NCBI RefSeq assembly: GCF_002968015.1
Contig: NZ_PUIP01000004.1
Coordinates: 62,001 to 126,000 of the forward strand
Length of the DNA stretch: 64,000 nucleotides
Reading direction: 5' to 3'
From: Massilia phosphatilytica
Lineage (GTDB): Bacteria; Pseudomonadota; Gammaproteobacteria; Burkholderiales; Burkholderiaceae_D
Positions 14,502 through 24,603 of the stretch are shown here, piece after piece (the first letter of the stretch is position 1; every line of letters starts with the position of its first letter). Below the pieces are notes generated by a model, which saw only the letters and a list, made by a program, of their open reading frames with translations, did not search any database and had not been told where the DNA came from. The position numbers were made by a program, and so were the translations under genes.

Positions 14502-17500
14502 ATGAAAAAGCAAAAACAAGCGGCCGCGCACACCTGTCGTTCGGTCATCAGGCTGACGCTGCTGGCGGCAATGATCGGCCAGGCCTATGCACAGGAGGCG
14601 CCTGCCGGGGATGGCGGACAGGCAACCGCGCCCTTGCAGACAGTCGTGGTGGCGGGCTACCGCGCGTCGCTGCAGACGTCGGCAAACGAAAAGCGCAACG
14701 CCGTCGGGTTCACGGACGCCGTGTTCGCAGAAGACATCGGTAAATTCCCCGATAGCAATATCGCCGAGTCGCTCAACCGCATTCCCGGCATCCAGATCGG
14801 CCGCAACATCGCGGGCGAGGGCACCAGTGTGCAGATCCGCGGCCTGGGTTCGACGTTCACCAAGGTGTTGCTGAACGGGACGCCGCTGGCGGTGGCCGGT
14901 TCGAATCTCGCCATCATCGGTTCCGGCACGGCCGACCGCGGCGTGGACCTGGACCTGCTGCCGACCGAGCTGTTCACCAAGCTCGCCGTGAGCAAGAGCC
15001 CGTACGCCAGCCAGGCGGAAGGCGGCGCGGCCGGCGTCGTGGACATCCGCAGCGCCCGCCCGTTCGACAAGAAGGGCCAGTACGCGGCGGTCAACCTGGA
15101 TGGCACATACAACGACTACGCGAAAAAGGCGACGCCACGCGCCTCCGTCATCGCCAGCAAGACGTGGGGCGACACCTTCGGCCTGCTCGCCGGGCTGTCG
15201 TACGCACGTACCCAGCGCGTCTCCAGGTCGTACGAGACGGTGGGCTGGACCAATCCCCAACTGACGGCCGCACAGAGCAGCTCGCCCACCCGCAACGCGA
15301 CTGGCGGCGGCAACTGGACGATCCCGGCCACCGTACCGGCCGGCGCCGGCGCCGGCCTCGTGGCAGGCGCGCCGATCGACCAGGCATTCCTGCTGGCGAA
15401 GAATCCCGGCGTGTCGATCGATGCGATCGACAACGGCATCGTGCCTCGCCTGTCGCGCCCGATGACGGACAATGGCCCGCGCAACCGCACTACCGGCATC
15501 GTCAGTGCCGAGTACCGTCCGACGAAGGACCTGCATTTCTACCTCGACACGCTGTACAGCAGGCAGAACATGAGCAACGAGCGGACGGACATGAACTTCG
15601 CCGTCCGCAGCTCGTCCGTCATCCCGCTGAACTACCAGATCGACCGCAGCGATTGCTCGCAAGGCTGCGTCGTGAACTCGGCCACGTTTGCCAACGCCCA
15701 GTACTTCCTCGAGTACCGGCAGTTCCAGGAGCGCGGCAGCCTGTTCAGCATCAATCCCGGCATGGAATGGAAGCTGACGGACAAGCTGACCCTGAACGCC
15801 CAGGTCAACGCGACGCACAGCGGCTACCACCGCACGCAGCCGGTGGTGGTCGTTCACACGCCGGGCGGCGTGGACACGACGGTCTCGTACGCGAACGACG
15901 GCGGCATCCCGCAGACGTCGACCAACATCGACCTGAACAACCCGGCGAACTTCACGTGGTCGCCGGGGCTGTCGCGGGTGCAGATCCAGGACGAGCAGCG
16001 CGACTCGTCCACCAAGGGCGCCCGTTCCGACCTGAGCTGGGGCGACAAGACGTTCACTGTCAAGGCGGGCGTGTCGTATGACGAGTGGAAGCGCCGCATC
16101 CGCAACTACGACAATTCGGTCGCCTACCAGGCCGCCGTGTGCGGCAACAACCCGACCCTGGTGCTGGGGACCCCGAACACGATGGCGGTCTGCAACGGCG
16201 CCAGCACGCCGGGCGCCGGTGCCGCCGCATTGTTCCCGGGCTTCGGCACGGGCGCCACGGCGGGCCAGACGACGAATCCGACCTTCCAGGGTTCCCTGGT
16301 CCCGGCGGGCGCGGTACAAAATTACCTGAAGCCCGGCCCGGACGGCTACGTGACCCTCGACTGGAACAAATGGGTCGCCGCCACCAACTATAACGCCTAC
16401 CACGACAGCACGGTCGAATCGGCCAACACCACGTTGGCCGTCCCGTCCGGCTACCTCGGGGAACGCATCGGCGGCCTGTTCGTCGAGACCAACGGCGAGA
16501 TCGACGTGCTCGGCAATCCGCTGCGCTACGACGCCGGCGTGCGCTATGCCCGCACGCGCCAGACTGTGGGCGCGTTCACGTCGCACCCGGACCCGCGCAA
16601 TGGCGCCACGCCCCCGCTGGCCAACGGCGGCCGCTACCCGGACGTGACCCAGTGGGTGTATCGCGACCGCACCTACGGCAACGTGCTGCCGTCGGCCAGC
16701 GCCTCGTACAACCTGCGCAAGGACCTCGTGCTGCGTTCTTCGATCTCGCGCACGATGACGCGCGCGAACCCGGACCTGCTGCGCCCCGGCGTGAACTTCA
16801 ACTCGCCGTCGGCGGACGTGGGCAGCATCGGCAATCCGGACCTGAATCCGTTCAAGTCGGATAACCTGGACGTCGGCGTGGAGTGGTACACGGGGCGCGA
16901 GGGCTATGTCGCCGCGACGCTGTTCACCAAGCGCATTACCGGCCTGACGATTGCCGAGAATGTCACCATGCCGTTCAACGCCCTGGCCGCCTATGGCATC
17001 ACCTACGACACGCTGATCCCGGCGCAACAAACCGCGCTCAACCTGCGCGGCGGTCCGAGCGCAGCTTCGGTCGTGATGTCGCGCCAGCGTAACGCCCTGG
17101 GTCACCTGAACGTGAACGGTATCGAACTCGGCTGGGTGCAGCCGCTCGATAAATTGCTGCCGGTGCGCGGCTTCGGCTTCAACGAGAACTTCACCTACGT
17201 GAAGCAGAGCGCGGTGGGCGAAGGCGCCAGCAGCTTCGTGGCGATCGGCGTGCCCAAGCAGTCGAACAACTTCACCGTATATTACGAGCGCAATGGCATC
17301 ATGGCGCGCCTGTCGCACTCGTTCTCGGGTGCGCTGCAGTCCGGCCCGTTCAACGAGAACGGCATCGCGCAAGCGGCCGTGTACCGGGAAAAGTACAAGC
17401 AGGTCGACTTCTCGTCCAGCTTCGACCTTGCCGAGATCCTCGACCGCGACGGTTGGCCCACGCTGACGTTCAACGTTGCGAACGCGAACAATGCGAAGCA

Positions 17501-17588
17501 GACCTACTACTTCCAGTACGCGAACGCCATCGAGCAGACGTACGGCGGCGGCCGCACCTACTCGCTGGGCCTGCGCATGAAGTTCTGA
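14502..17588 (+). CDS. TonB-dependent receptor (TonB-Xanth-Caul type)
   Basis: A 1028-residue outer-membrane receptor. The ATG at 14502 follows a GAGGAG site and gives a signal peptide (KKQKQ n-region, cleavage after AYAQ). The TonB box/plug region shows TVVVAGYRASLQ, then FAEDIGKFPDSNIAESLNRIPGI and VQIRGLGSTFTKVLLNG. The barrel ends in LGLRMKF with a terminal aromatic. This architecture is common for carbohydrate receptors of Xanthomonas, Caulobacter and related proteobacteria. With a GH43 enzyme 77 bp downstream and an ACTAA box upstream, it is the probable importer of uronate-decorated oligosaccharides; the ligand is inferred. Confidence 0.93.
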   Translation: MKKQKQAAAHTCRSVIRLTLLAAMIGQAYAQEAPAGDGGQATAPLQTVVVAGYRASLQTSANEKRNAVGFTDAVFAEDIGKFPDSNIAESLNRIPGIQIGRNIAGEGTSVQIRGLGSTFTKVLLNGTPLAVAGSNLAIIGSGTADRGVDLDLLPTELFTKLAVSKSPYASQAEGGAAGVVDIRSARPFDKKGQYAAVNLDGTYNDYAKKATPRASVIASKTWGDTFGLLAGLSYARTQRVSRSYETVGWTNPQLTAAQSSSPTRNATGGGNWTIPATVPAGAGAGLVAGAPIDQAFLLAKNPGVSIDAIDNGIVPRLSRPMTDNGPRNRTTGIVSAEYRPTKDLHFYLDTLYSRQNMSNERTDMNFAVRSSSVIPLNYQIDRSDCSQGCVVNSATFANAQYFLEYRQFQERGSLFSINPGMEWKLTDKLTLNAQVNATHSGYHRTQPVVVVHTPGGVDTTVSYANDGGIPQTSTNIDLNNPANFTWSPGLSRVQIQDEQRDSSTKGARSDLSWGDKTFTVKAGVSYDEWKRRIRNYDNSVAYQAAVCGNNPTLVLGTPNTMAVCNGASTPGAGAAALFPGFGTGATAGQTTNPTFQGSLVPAGAVQNYLKPGPDGYVTLDWNKWVAATNYNAYHDSTVESANTTLAVPSGYLGERIGGLFVETNGEIDVLGNPLRYDAGVRYARTRQTVGAFTSHPDPRNGATPPLANGGRYPDVTQWVYRDRTYGNVLPSASASYNLRKDLVLRSSISRTMTRANPDLLRPGVNFNSPSADVGSIGNPDLNPFKSDNLDVGVEWYTGREGYVAATLFTKRITGLTIAENVTMPFNALAAYGITYDTLIPAQQTALNLRGGPSAASVVMSRQRNALGHLNVNGIELGWVQPLDKLLPVRGFGFNENFTYVKQSAVGEGASSFVAIGVPKQSNNFTVYYERNGIMARLSHSFSGALQSGPFNENGIAQAAVYREKYKQVDFSSSFDLAEILDRDGWPTLTFNVANANNAKQTYYFQYANAIEQTYGGGRTYSLGLRMKF

Positions 17589-17606
17589 GCGGCGCTCCGC
17601 GCATAA

Positions 17607-17645
17607 CGGGTGAAGCGCATTCCGGCTTCACCCGGTGTTATTTTT
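17607..17645 (+). terminator. Intrinsic terminator after the second receptor
   Basis: CGGGTGAAGC (17607-17616) and GCTTCACCCG (17625-17634) form a perfect 10-bp stem with an 8-base loop, followed by a T-rich tail (TGTTATTTTT). It lies between the receptor and the GH43 gene, so GH43 expression is lowered relative to the receptor or uses its own promoter. Confidence 0.8.
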
Positions 17646-17665
17646 CCCACATTACCGGAGTCGGT

Positions 17666-19240
17666 ATGGTATTGCGTTCGTTGTTGGGCCAGGCCTGTTT
17701 CGCGCTCGCCGTATGCGGGGCGTCGGCCGCCGTTGCGGCAACCGGACCCGGATGGGCGAGCGGTATCGAGGGCCAGCGGGTGCCGGATCTCGGCAACGGG
17801 ACTTATCTCAATCCCATCCTGTCCGGCGATCATCCGGACCCGACGATCCTGAAGGACGGCCGCGATTACTACATGACGCACTCGTCGTTCTTCAGTTATC
17901 CGGGACTGTTGATCTGGCATTCCCTGGATCTCGTGAATTGGGAGCCGGTCGGCCCGGCGCTACGGCGCAACGTCGGTTCGGTGTGGGCGCCCGACCTGGT
18001 CAAACACAAGGGCCGCTATTACATTTACTTCCCGGGGCTGAAGGACGGTCACGTCACCAACTACGTCGTCCACGCGGACAATATTCGCGGGCCGTGGAGC
18101 GAACCGATCGATTTGAAGATCGGCGACATCGATCCCGGCCATGTCACGGGACCGGACGGCAAGCGTTATCTCTTCATGGGCGGCGGCGGCATGGTGCCGC
18201 TGGCCGACGACGGGCTGTCGGTAGCGGGCAAGCCGAAGAAGGTGTATTCGGGCTGGCAGTACCCCGCGAACTGGGTCGTGACCGCCTTTGCCCTGGAGGG
18301 GCCGAAACTGATCAGGCACGGCGGTTACTACCACATGCTGGTCGCGGAGGGCGGCACGGCGGGTCCCCCGACCAGCCACATGGTGGTGTCGGCGCGCGCG
18401 AAGTCGCTGGATGGTCCCTGGGAGAACTCGCCGTACAACCCCATCGTGCACACGTGGAGCCGCGACGAAAAGTGGTGGTCCCGGGGGCATGGCAGTCTTG
18501 TCGAGGGCCCGGACGGGAAGTGGTACCTCGTGTATCACGCCTATGAGAACGGGTTCTGGACGCTCGGGCGGCAAACACTTCTCGAGCCGGTCGAATGGAC
18601 CGCGGACGGGTGGATCAAATCGTCGGGCTACGATGTCGCCAAGCCGATTCCCAAGCCCGGCAATGCGGCGGTCCCGCACGGCATGGCATTGTCGGATGAC
18701 TTCCGTCGCGACAAGATGGGGCTGCAATGGGCGTTTCACGAAGGGAGCGAGGACGACGCGAAGCGCTATCGCTACGACGACGGCACCCTGATCCTGAAGG
18801 GGAAAGGCAGCTCGCCGCAGGACTGCGCCCCGCTGGCATTCACCGCGGGCGACCAGGCCTACCAGGTCGACGTCGAGGCCGAGATCGACGACGGCGCCAG
18901 GGCCGGCCTGATCGTGTTTTATAACGACAAGCTGTACGCGGGCATGGGATTCGATGCGAACGGTTTCATCACGCATCGCTACGGGACCAACCGCGCCAGC
19001 AACGCGGCGCTGCCGCGGCGCATGCACCTCCGGCTCGTCAACGATCGCAACATCGTCACGATGTTCGCCAGCACCGACGGGCAGGCATGGTCGCGGTACG
19101 GGCCGGCCATCGAGGTCTCCGGCTACCATCACAACGTGGCCGACGGATTCCTCAGCCTGCGTCCCGCGATCTACGCCGCGGGAACGGGCGAGGTGCGATT
19201 CCGCAACTTCCGCTACCGCGCGCTTCCCGCGGGACGCTGA
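17666..19240 (+). CDS. GH43-family glycosidase (beta-xylosidase/alpha-arabinofuranosidase type)
   Basis: A 524-residue secreted enzyme. The ATG at 17666 has a GGAG site and a signal peptide ending at AVAA; an upstream open frame overlaps the receptor gene and was not used. Residues ~40-350 form the five-bladed GH43 propeller, with the base Asp in SGDHPDPTI, a middle Asp in WAPDLVKHKG or DIDPGH, and the acid Glu in LVAEGGTAGPP. Residues ~360-524 form a beta-sandwich (DUF1349/LamG-like, SDDFRRDKMGLQW ... EVRFRNFRYR). GH43 enzymes remove xylose or arabinose from hemicellulose and pectin side chains. The subfamily is not determinable by eye. Confidence 0.9.
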   Translation: MVLRSLLGQACFALAVCGASAAVAATGPGWASGIEGQRVPDLGNGTYLNPILSGDHPDPTILKDGRDYYMTHSSFFSYPGLLIWHSLDLVNWEPVGPALRRNVGSVWAPDLVKHKGRYYIYFPGLKDGHVTNYVVHADNIRGPWSEPIDLKIGDIDPGHVTGPDGKRYLFMGGGGMVPLADDGLSVAGKPKKVYSGWQYPANWVVTAFALEGPKLIRHGGYYHMLVAEGGTAGPPTSHMVVSARAKSLDGPWENSPYNPIVHTWSRDEKWWSRGHGSLVEGPDGKWYLVYHAYENGFWTLGRQTLLEPVEWTADGWIKSSGYDVAKPIPKPGNAAVPHGMALSDDFRRDKMGLQWAFHEGSEDDAKRYRYDDGTLILKGKGSSPQDCAPLAFTAGDQAYQVDVEAEIDDGARAGLIVFYNDKLYAGMGFDANGFITHRYGTNRASNAALPRRMHLRLVNDRNIVTMFASTDGQAWSRYGPAIEVSGYHHNVADGFLSLRPAIYAAGTGEVRFRNFRYRALPAGR

Positions 19241-19268
19241 CCCGGCGTGGCGCCGGCGTCCGCTCGCG

Positions 19269-20849
19269 TTACCGCGGGAGCTGCAGCGTCCCGTCCACCA
19301 TGCGCGCGAGCCCCAGCGGATTCTCGTCGCGCAGCGCTTCCGGCAGCAGGTCCGCCGGCACGTCCTGGTAGCACACCGGACGCAGGAAACGCTCGATGGC
19401 GGTCGCGCCCACCGACGTGGTGCGGCTGTCCGAGGTGGCCGGGAACGGGCCGCCGTGCACCATCGAGTGGGACACTTCGACGCCGGTCGGGAAGCCGTTG
19501 AACAGGATGCGGCCGGCCTTGCGTTCCAGGGTCGGCATCAGCTGCGCGGCCAGTTCGCGGTCGGCGGCCGTCGCATGGATCGTGGCCGTCAGCTGGCCTT
19601 CCACGTGGCGCGTCACTTCCAGCAGCTCGGCCTCGTCCTGGCACACGACGATCAGCGAGCTCGGTCCGAAGATCTCTTCTTCCAGCGCGCTGTTCGACAG
19701 GAACGTGGAGGCGTCGGTCTGGTACAGCGCGGCCTGCGCGGCGCAGCCGCAACCGTCCGAGCTGCCCTGGGCGATGAGTTCCACGCCCGCGAGGCCGGAG
19801 CGGCGCGCGATCGCGTCGACGTACGCCTGGTGGATGCCCGCGGTGAGCATCGTGCCGGCGCCCTTGGCGGCCAGCGCTTCGGTGACGGCCGTGCGGAACA
19901 CGTCGAGCTCCGGACCGGCGAGGGCGATCACGAGGCCCGGGTTCGTGCAGAACTGGCCGGTGCCCATCGTGAGCGAGTCGACGAAGCCCTGCGCGAGTTT
20001 CGCGCCGCCCGCGGCCAGGGCACCCGGCAGCAGGTAGAACGGATTGATGCTGCTCATCTCGGCATAGACCGGGATCGGTTCCTTGCGCGCGTGGGCCGCG
20101 TTGACGAGCGCGAGGCCCCCCGCGCGCGAGCCGGTGAAGCCGACGGCCTTGATGACCGGGTGGGTAACCAGCGCGAGGCCGATCTCGAAGCCCGTGCCGA
20201 TCAGCATGGAGAAGGTCCCTTCCGGCATGCCGCAATCTTCGACGGCCTGGCGGATCGCCTTGCCGACCAGTTCCGACGTCCCGAGGTGCGCGTTGTGCGC
20301 CTTGACGACGACGGGGCAGCCGGCCGCCAGCGCGGACGTGGTGTCGCCGCCGGCCACGGAGAAGGCGAGCGGGAAGTTCGAGGCGCCGAACACGGCGACC
20401 GGACCGAGGCCGATCTTGCGCATGCGCAGGTCCGAACGGGGCGGCGTGCGCTGGGGCAGGGCGGAGTCCAGCGTCGCCTCCAGGAAGTGGCCGTCGCGGA
20501 CGACCTTCGCGAACAGGCGCAGCTGGTTGCAGGTGCGACCGCGCTCGCCTTCCAGGCGCGCCGTCGGCAGGCCGGATTCGGCGGCGGCGCGCTCGATCAG
20601 CGCCGGGCCGAGGTCCATGATGCGGTCGGCGATGGTTTCCAGGAAGCGGGCGCGCTGCTCGAGCGGCTGGCCGCGGTAGGCGTCGAACGCCTGCTCCGCG
20701 AGCAGGCACGCTGCGGCCAGGTCGTCCATGGAGGCGGCGCCGAATTCGGGTTCCATCTCGGCGCGCGTGGACGGATTGTAGGCACGCAGCGTGCCGGCGC
20801 TGCCGCGCACGGCCTGGCGGCCGATGATCATTTCGCCTTGGATGTTCAT
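19269..20849 (-). CDS. 2,5-dioxovalerate (alpha-ketoglutarate semialdehyde) dehydrogenase
   Basis: A 526-residue NAD(P)-dependent aldehyde dehydrogenase. The catalytic Cys301 is in GQFCTNPG, and the general base Glu264 in YAEMSSINP. The cofactor loop is [17 protein letters not shown], where the usual class motif has this extended form in the alpha-ketoglutarate semialdehyde branch. The long C-terminus with [19 protein letters not shown] is also typical of that branch. It oxidises 2,5-dioxopentanoate to 2-oxoglutarate, the last step for glucarate, galactarate and oxidative pentose routes. gudD in the same locus makes the glucarate route most likely. The ribosome site AAGGAG lies directly after a terminator-like hairpin with eight U residues, an unusual leader. 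Confidence 0.92.
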   Translation of the reverse strand: MNIQGEMIIGRQAVRGSAGTLRAYNPSTRAEMEPEFGAASMDDLAAACLLAEQAFDAYRGQPLEQRARFLETIADRIMDLGPALIERAAAESGLPTARLEGERGRTCNQLRLFAKVVRDGHFLEATLDSALPQRTPPRSDLRMRKIGLGPVAVFGASNFPLAFSVAGGDTTSALAAGCPVVVKAHNAHLGTSELVGKAIRQAVEDCGMPEGTFSMLIGTGFEIGLALVTHPVIKAVGFTGSRAGGLALVNAAHARKEPIPVYAEMSSINPFYLLPGALAAGGAKLAQGFVDSLTMGTGQFCTNPGLVIALAGPELDVFRTAVTEALAAKGAGTMLTAGIHQAYVDAIARRSGLAGVELIAQGSSDGCGCAAQAALYQTDASTFLSNSALEEEIFGPSSLIVVCQDEAELLEVTRHVEGQLTATIHATAADRELAAQLMPTLERKAGRILFNGFPTGVEVSHSMVHGGPFPATSDSRTTSVGATAIERFLRPVCYQDVPADLLPEALRDENPLGLARMVDGTLQLPR

Positions 20850-20864
20850 GAGGGCTCCTTGTAG

Positions 20865-20904
20865 AAAAAAAACGCCGCCGCGACCCGTGAAGGCCGCGGC
20901 GGCG
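20865..20904 (-). terminator. Intrinsic terminator between receptor and dehydrogenase genes
   Basis: On the minus strand CGCCGCCGCG (20904-20895) and CGCGGCGGCG (20882-20873) form a perfect 10-bp GC stem followed by eight T residues (20872-20865). It ends the receptor transcript only 15 bp before the dehydrogenase start codon. Confidence 0.88.
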
Positions 20905-20971
20905 GTGTGCAGGAATCGATCAGCGATTGTATCGAATCATGCGGATTCCCGTTGGGACGGGCGTCGTTTCA

Positions 20972-23900
20972 TCAGAACGAGTACTGAGCCAGCAGCGTGT
21001 AGCGCGGACCGCTCATGAACACCTGGCGGGTAAAGTTGCCCGCATGCTGCTCCATGATCTGACGCGTGTACGCGTTGGTCAGGTTCGTCGCTTCCAGGCC
21101 GACGCGGAACTTGTCCGTGAAGTCGTAGAAGATCGAACCGTCCAGCTGGCCGTACGGTGCCTGGTACAGCGGCAGGCCGAACGCCTGGTCGTTGTTCGTC
21201 GTCGGGATCAGGAACTTCGCCGGATCGGCGGCCGGATTCGTGTTCAGGCCGTTGTTGCCGCGGCTGCCCCACTGGGTCACGCCCAGCAGGTAACGCGAAC
21301 GCCAGTTGTACGCCAGACGCATCGACAGGCCGTGCTGCTCGTACATGACCGCGAAGTTGATCGTGTGACGCGACAGGCCCTGCAGCGGGGTCTTGCCGAA
21401 GGCGCGGCCGTCGGTATCGCAGCCGTTGATGAACAGGTTGTAGTTCGAACCCGCATCGTTACCCGAGCACCATGCTTCGAACACCGGCTTCTTCAGCGTG
21501 CGCTCGCTCGACACGTAGGTCCAGCTTGCCTGGGTACCGATACCCTTCAGCCAGTCGGGCACGAAGTCGTAGTACTGCTGGTGCGCGATCTCGAAGCCGC
21601 GGGCGAAGCCGTTGGCGCCGTTGACCGGACCCGTGACCACGAACGTCTGCGGCTTGCCGTTGACGTCGTTCCTCGTGTACGCGTAGTTCTGCGTCGTGAT
21701 GATGTCCTTGATGTCCTTGTTGAACGCCGAGAACGTCAGCGAACCGGCCTTCGCGAAGTACCACTCCGCCGTCAGGTCGACGTTGGTCGACGTGGTCGGC
21801 TTCAGCATTGCGTTGCCGTCGCTGTTGCCGGACAGGCTGGTACCGTTGAAGATGACCTGGGTCGTCTTGCCGGACGCGTCGCGGATCGTCGTCTGGTTCG
21901 GCGCCGAGTTCAGGTTGGTCTGCACCTGCAGCTGGTTGAAGTCCGGACGCGACATGGACTTGGCCACGGCGAAGCGGAACTGCAGCTGGTCGCTGTACTT
22001 CAGGCGCAGGTTCAGGCTCGGCAGCCAGTTGTGGTACGAGTTGCTGGCCGACTGGGCTGCCGCGAATGGCGCGATGTTGACCAGCGTGTCCGCGCCGGTG
22101 ACGGGGGCATCGGTCGGGATGTTGACCGACGGCGGCGCGTACGACACGTAGCCGCTGCCCGAGCCGTTGGTCTTCACGTAACGGATGCCGATGTTACCGT
22201 CGATCGGATACTTCAGGTCGTCGAAGCCGAAGCGCAGCTGCGTGTACGCGGCACGGGTCTTCTCGGTCTGCGTGTTGGTCGCGGCCGGATCGTTGAAGGT
22301 CGCTGCCTTCCACGGATCGCAGGTCGAGCCCTGCTCCTTGCACAGCACGTCGTGGTAGGCGTGAATCTTGGCCCATTCGTTCGGGAAGCCGCGCACCACC
22401 GATTCGTCGGCGAACAGCATTGGCGGAATGTTGAACTTGCCGTCGAAGAAGTTGTCGATCTTCTGCAGCGAGGCGCCGCCGGCGAAGCGCGGATCACCCA
22501 GGCGGGCCACGTGCGGGATCTGCCAGCCTTCCATCCACGGGAACGTGATGGCCTGCCAGTTGTAGAACTTCTGGGCCTTGTGGTTCTCGCCGTCACGGTT
22601 GGCCATGCGGAAGCCGAAGCGGACGTCGCGCAGCACCGGGTGGTCGAACGCGTACTTGAAGTCAGTCTTCCACGCCTTCTGGGTGGCGAGTGCGTGGTCG
22701 AGCGCTTCCTGGGTGTAGGCCCAGTAGTAGTTGTTCGGGTCGGCCATGTAGGCCGCGGAACCCAGCGCGATGCTCGGGACGTTGCCGCGCATGTCCATCT
22801 GCTGGTTCGGCATGATGAAGCCGGTCGATACGTCGGCGTCGAAGCCTTCGGTCGTCGAGCGGACGTGCTGGAAGTCGTTGGTCCAGGTCAGGTCCGGCGT
22901 GACGCGCCATTGCAGGTTCAGCGAGGTGTCGCGCGTGCTGGACTCACGCGAGTTGATGCGCTGCGAGCTGTTGAACGGTGAACCGCCGTAGGTCGGGTTC
23001 GAGATGGTGCCGCTCTGGAACACGCCGTTGCTGTTGAAGACCGAATCCTGGCTCGCGACCTGCTGGTACCACTTGTCCTCGGACGAACCCACGACGTGCT
23101 CGTCCAGGTCTTCCTTGTACTTCGTCTTGAAGTAGGTGAGGGCGGCCGTGAAGTCGCGGTTCGGACGCCACTGGAAGGCGGCGTAGTCGCCGCGGCGGGT
23201 ACGTTCGAAGTCCTGCGAACGGTAGCCGACGCCCAGCGGGATCCACTGGGTCTTCGAGCGGTCGTACAGGGCCGGGTTGGTGGAGTTCACGTGCGGGTAG
23301 TACACGTCGACGCCGACGCCGTCCGAGCGGGTCGGGCTCTTCGCATGCGCGAAGTCGACCAGGGCGCCGAATTCGCCGAACTGCGTGTTCCAGCGGTTCG
23401 ACAGCAGCAGCGTGCCGGTCGGGGACGGCGCGCCCTTGCGCAGGGTGGAATAGGTTTCCGATACGCCGGCCGTGCCCTTGAAGCCCTTGTAGTCGAACGG
23501 CATGGCCGTGCGCAGGTTCACGAGACCGGCAACGGCGCCTTCGATCTGCTCCGCGGACGGGTTCTTGTAGACGTCGACGCCGGCCATCAGTTCCGGGGCC
23601 ACGTCGGCGAAGCCGAGCGAGCGGCCGCCGCCGGCCGAGAATGCGTCGCGGCCGTTGACTTCCGAGCGCACATAGGTCAAGCCGCGGACGGACACGCCCG
23701 AGCCTTCGACGGACTGGCGGTTCGGGTCGCCCGCCATGTTGCGGTCGATGGTGACGCCGGCGATACGCTGCAGCACCTCGGTGACCGAACGGTCCGGCAG
23801 TTTGCCGATGTCTTCGGCGACGATCGAATCGACGACTTCGTCGGCATTCTGCTTGAGTTTTTGCGCCGACTGCAGTGCGGCGCGCTGGCCGCTGACCACG

Positions 23901-24022
23901 ACGACGGCGGCGCCGTTGGCGGTGTCAGGCGTGCCAGTGGTCTGCGCCCATGCTGCGGCGCTGTAAAGTACGGCTACGTGTGCAACCGCGGCCGCGATTG
24001 CGGTCTTTTGGAAATTCCTCAT
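20972..24022 (-). CDS. TonB-dependent receptor, paralogue of the 31122 receptor
   Basis: A 1016-residue outer-membrane receptor with signal peptide ([20 protein letters not shown]..., cleavage after AWAQ). The plug includes [55 protein letters not shown] and [19 protein letters not shown]. The barrel ends in YTLLAQYSF. The plug is nearly colinear with that of the receptor at 31122, so the two are clear paralogues. It is divergent from the xyloglucan enzyme genes across a 581-bp regulatory region and is therefore placed with the xyloglucan locus, not with the uronate locus. A GGGGGAG site precedes the ATG. Confidence 0.93.
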   Translation of the reverse strand: MRNFQKTAIAAAVAHVAVLYSAAAWAQTTGTPDTANGAAVVVVSGQRAALQSAQKLKQNADEVVDSIVAEDIGKLPDRSVTEVLQRIAGVTIDRNMAGDPNRQSVEGSGVSVRGLTYVRSEVNGRDAFSAGGGRSLGFADVAPELMAGVDVYKNPSAEQIEGAVAGLVNLRTAMPFDYKGFKGTAGVSETYSTLRKGAPSPTGTLLLSNRWNTQFGEFGALVDFAHAKSPTRSDGVGVDVYYPHVNSTNPALYDRSKTQWIPLGVGYRSQDFERTRRGDYAAFQWRPNRDFTAALTYFKTKYKEDLDEHVVGSSEDKWYQQVASQDSVFNSNGVFQSGTISNPTYGGSPFNSSQRINSRESSTRDTSLNLQWRVTPDLTWTNDFQHVRSTTEGFDADVSTGFIMPNQQMDMRGNVPSIALGSAAYMADPNNYYWAYTQEALDHALATQKAWKTDFKYAFDHPVLRDVRFGFRMANRDGENHKAQKFYNWQAITFPWMEGWQIPHVARLGDPRFAGGASLQKIDNFFDGKFNIPPMLFADESVVRGFPNEWAKIHAYHDVLCKEQGSTCDPWKAATFNDPAATNTQTEKTRAAYTQLRFGFDDLKYPIDGNIGIRYVKTNGSGSGYVSYAPPSVNIPTDAPVTGADTLVNIAPFAAAQSASNSYHNWLPSLNLRLKYSDQLQFRFAVAKSMSRPDFNQLQVQTNLNSAPNQTTIRDASGKTTQVIFNGTSLSGNSDGNAMLKPTTSTNVDLTAEWYFAKAGSLTFSAFNKDIKDIITTQNYAYTRNDVNGKPQTFVVTGPVNGANGFARGFEIAHQQYYDFVPDWLKGIGTQASWTYVSSERTLKKPVFEAWCSGNDAGSNYNLFINGCDTDGRAFGKTPLQGLSRHTINFAVMYEQHGLSMRLAYNWRSRYLLGVTQWGSRGNNGLNTNPAADPAKFLIPTTNNDQAFGLPLYQAPYGQLDGSIFYDFTDKFRVGLEATNLTNAYTRQIMEQHAGNFTRQVFMSGPRYTLLAQYSF

Positions 24023-24360
24023 TGTCTCCCCCGATGATCAGGTAGTGTTGTTATAACAAGCTCAAACAAATCCAGTGTGAATGTGAGACTTAACACTGGA
24101 TGTTATACGCTACCATAAATTTTTTATTGTTTGCTACTCAGTTGGCAGTTTTATGACAAGGCAACGTGTCTTTTTGCCGACATGGTAAGCAAACAGCTCG
24201 TTGCCAGAACCTCGTTGCTGTGTAGCGGCAAGCCGGGAGAGCGCAGGGCCGCAAGCGCGCAAGGTTCTGTATTACCAGTGAAAACCGCCATGTTCAGAGG
24301 ACAGTCGTGTTAGCGTCCCTCAACTGAACCCGACGGCGAGCTCACCAGCCGATGTTATAC

Positions 24361-24374
24361 GCAATCGATTTCAT
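24361..24374 (+). promoter_or_regulatory. AATCGATTTCA box 1 (LacI-type operator candidate)
   Basis: GCAATCGATTTCAT sits within a larger imperfect palindrome GTTAT...ATAAC (24354-24377) centred on ATCGAT. The 11-mer AATCGATTTCA recurs at 28742, 43379 and 58854. The symmetric form TGAAATCGATTTCA fits the consensus of LacI/GalR-family operators with a central CG. Confidence 0.6.
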
Positions 24375-24514
24375 AACTGCCAAAAAAATCTTTTCATGCG
24401 TGTGAGAAATACAACAAGTGTGTCGTGTGAACGCTACCTTTTGACAGCATTTCGTCCTGTTGCGCGGGTTAGCAACTAAACATGCTAAACAGCGCACGCC
24501 GCCATGTAACGTTT

Positions 24515-24528
24515 TGTTAGCGCGAACA
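24515..24528 (+). promoter_or_regulatory. TGTTAGCGCGAACA palindrome (second LacI-type site)
   Basis: A 14-bp palindrome with a single mismatched pair, 75 bp before the start of the gene at 24604. Half-sites of similar form (TGTTAGCG at 24309; reverse of GGTAGCGT near 24104 and 24430) occur in the same region. It resembles known xylose-type LacI-family boxes of proteobacteria, but the regulator is unknown. Confidence 0.5.
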
Positions 24529-24603
24529 TTTGCCTTGCGTATCTAACATCGCTTCGCTTAGCATAGCGCTCGTCGGGACCATAAAAAATATCGCCGGAGA
24601 CAA

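Larger units (their letters stand above)
24023..24603. promoter_or_regulatory. Divergent regulatory region of the xyloglucan locus
   Basis: A 581-bp A/T-rich region without a convincing gene. It contains the perfect palindrome TTGTTATAACAA (24048-24059), a 9-bp inverted repeat ATCCAGTGT/ACACTGGAT (24070-24101), and GATGTTATACGC twice (24099-24110 and 24351-24362). It also contains a LacI-type site GCAATCGATTTCAT (24361-24374) and another LacI-type palindrome TGTTAGCGCGAACA (24515-24528), which ends 75 bp before the next ATG. So many sites suggest control by two or more regulators, none of which is an obvious neighbour here. Confidence 0.65.

Noticed and set aside
24131..24313. 60-codon frame in the divergent regulatory region
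   Set aside because: No ribosome site and no family resemblance; it overlaps a region dense in operator-like sequence.
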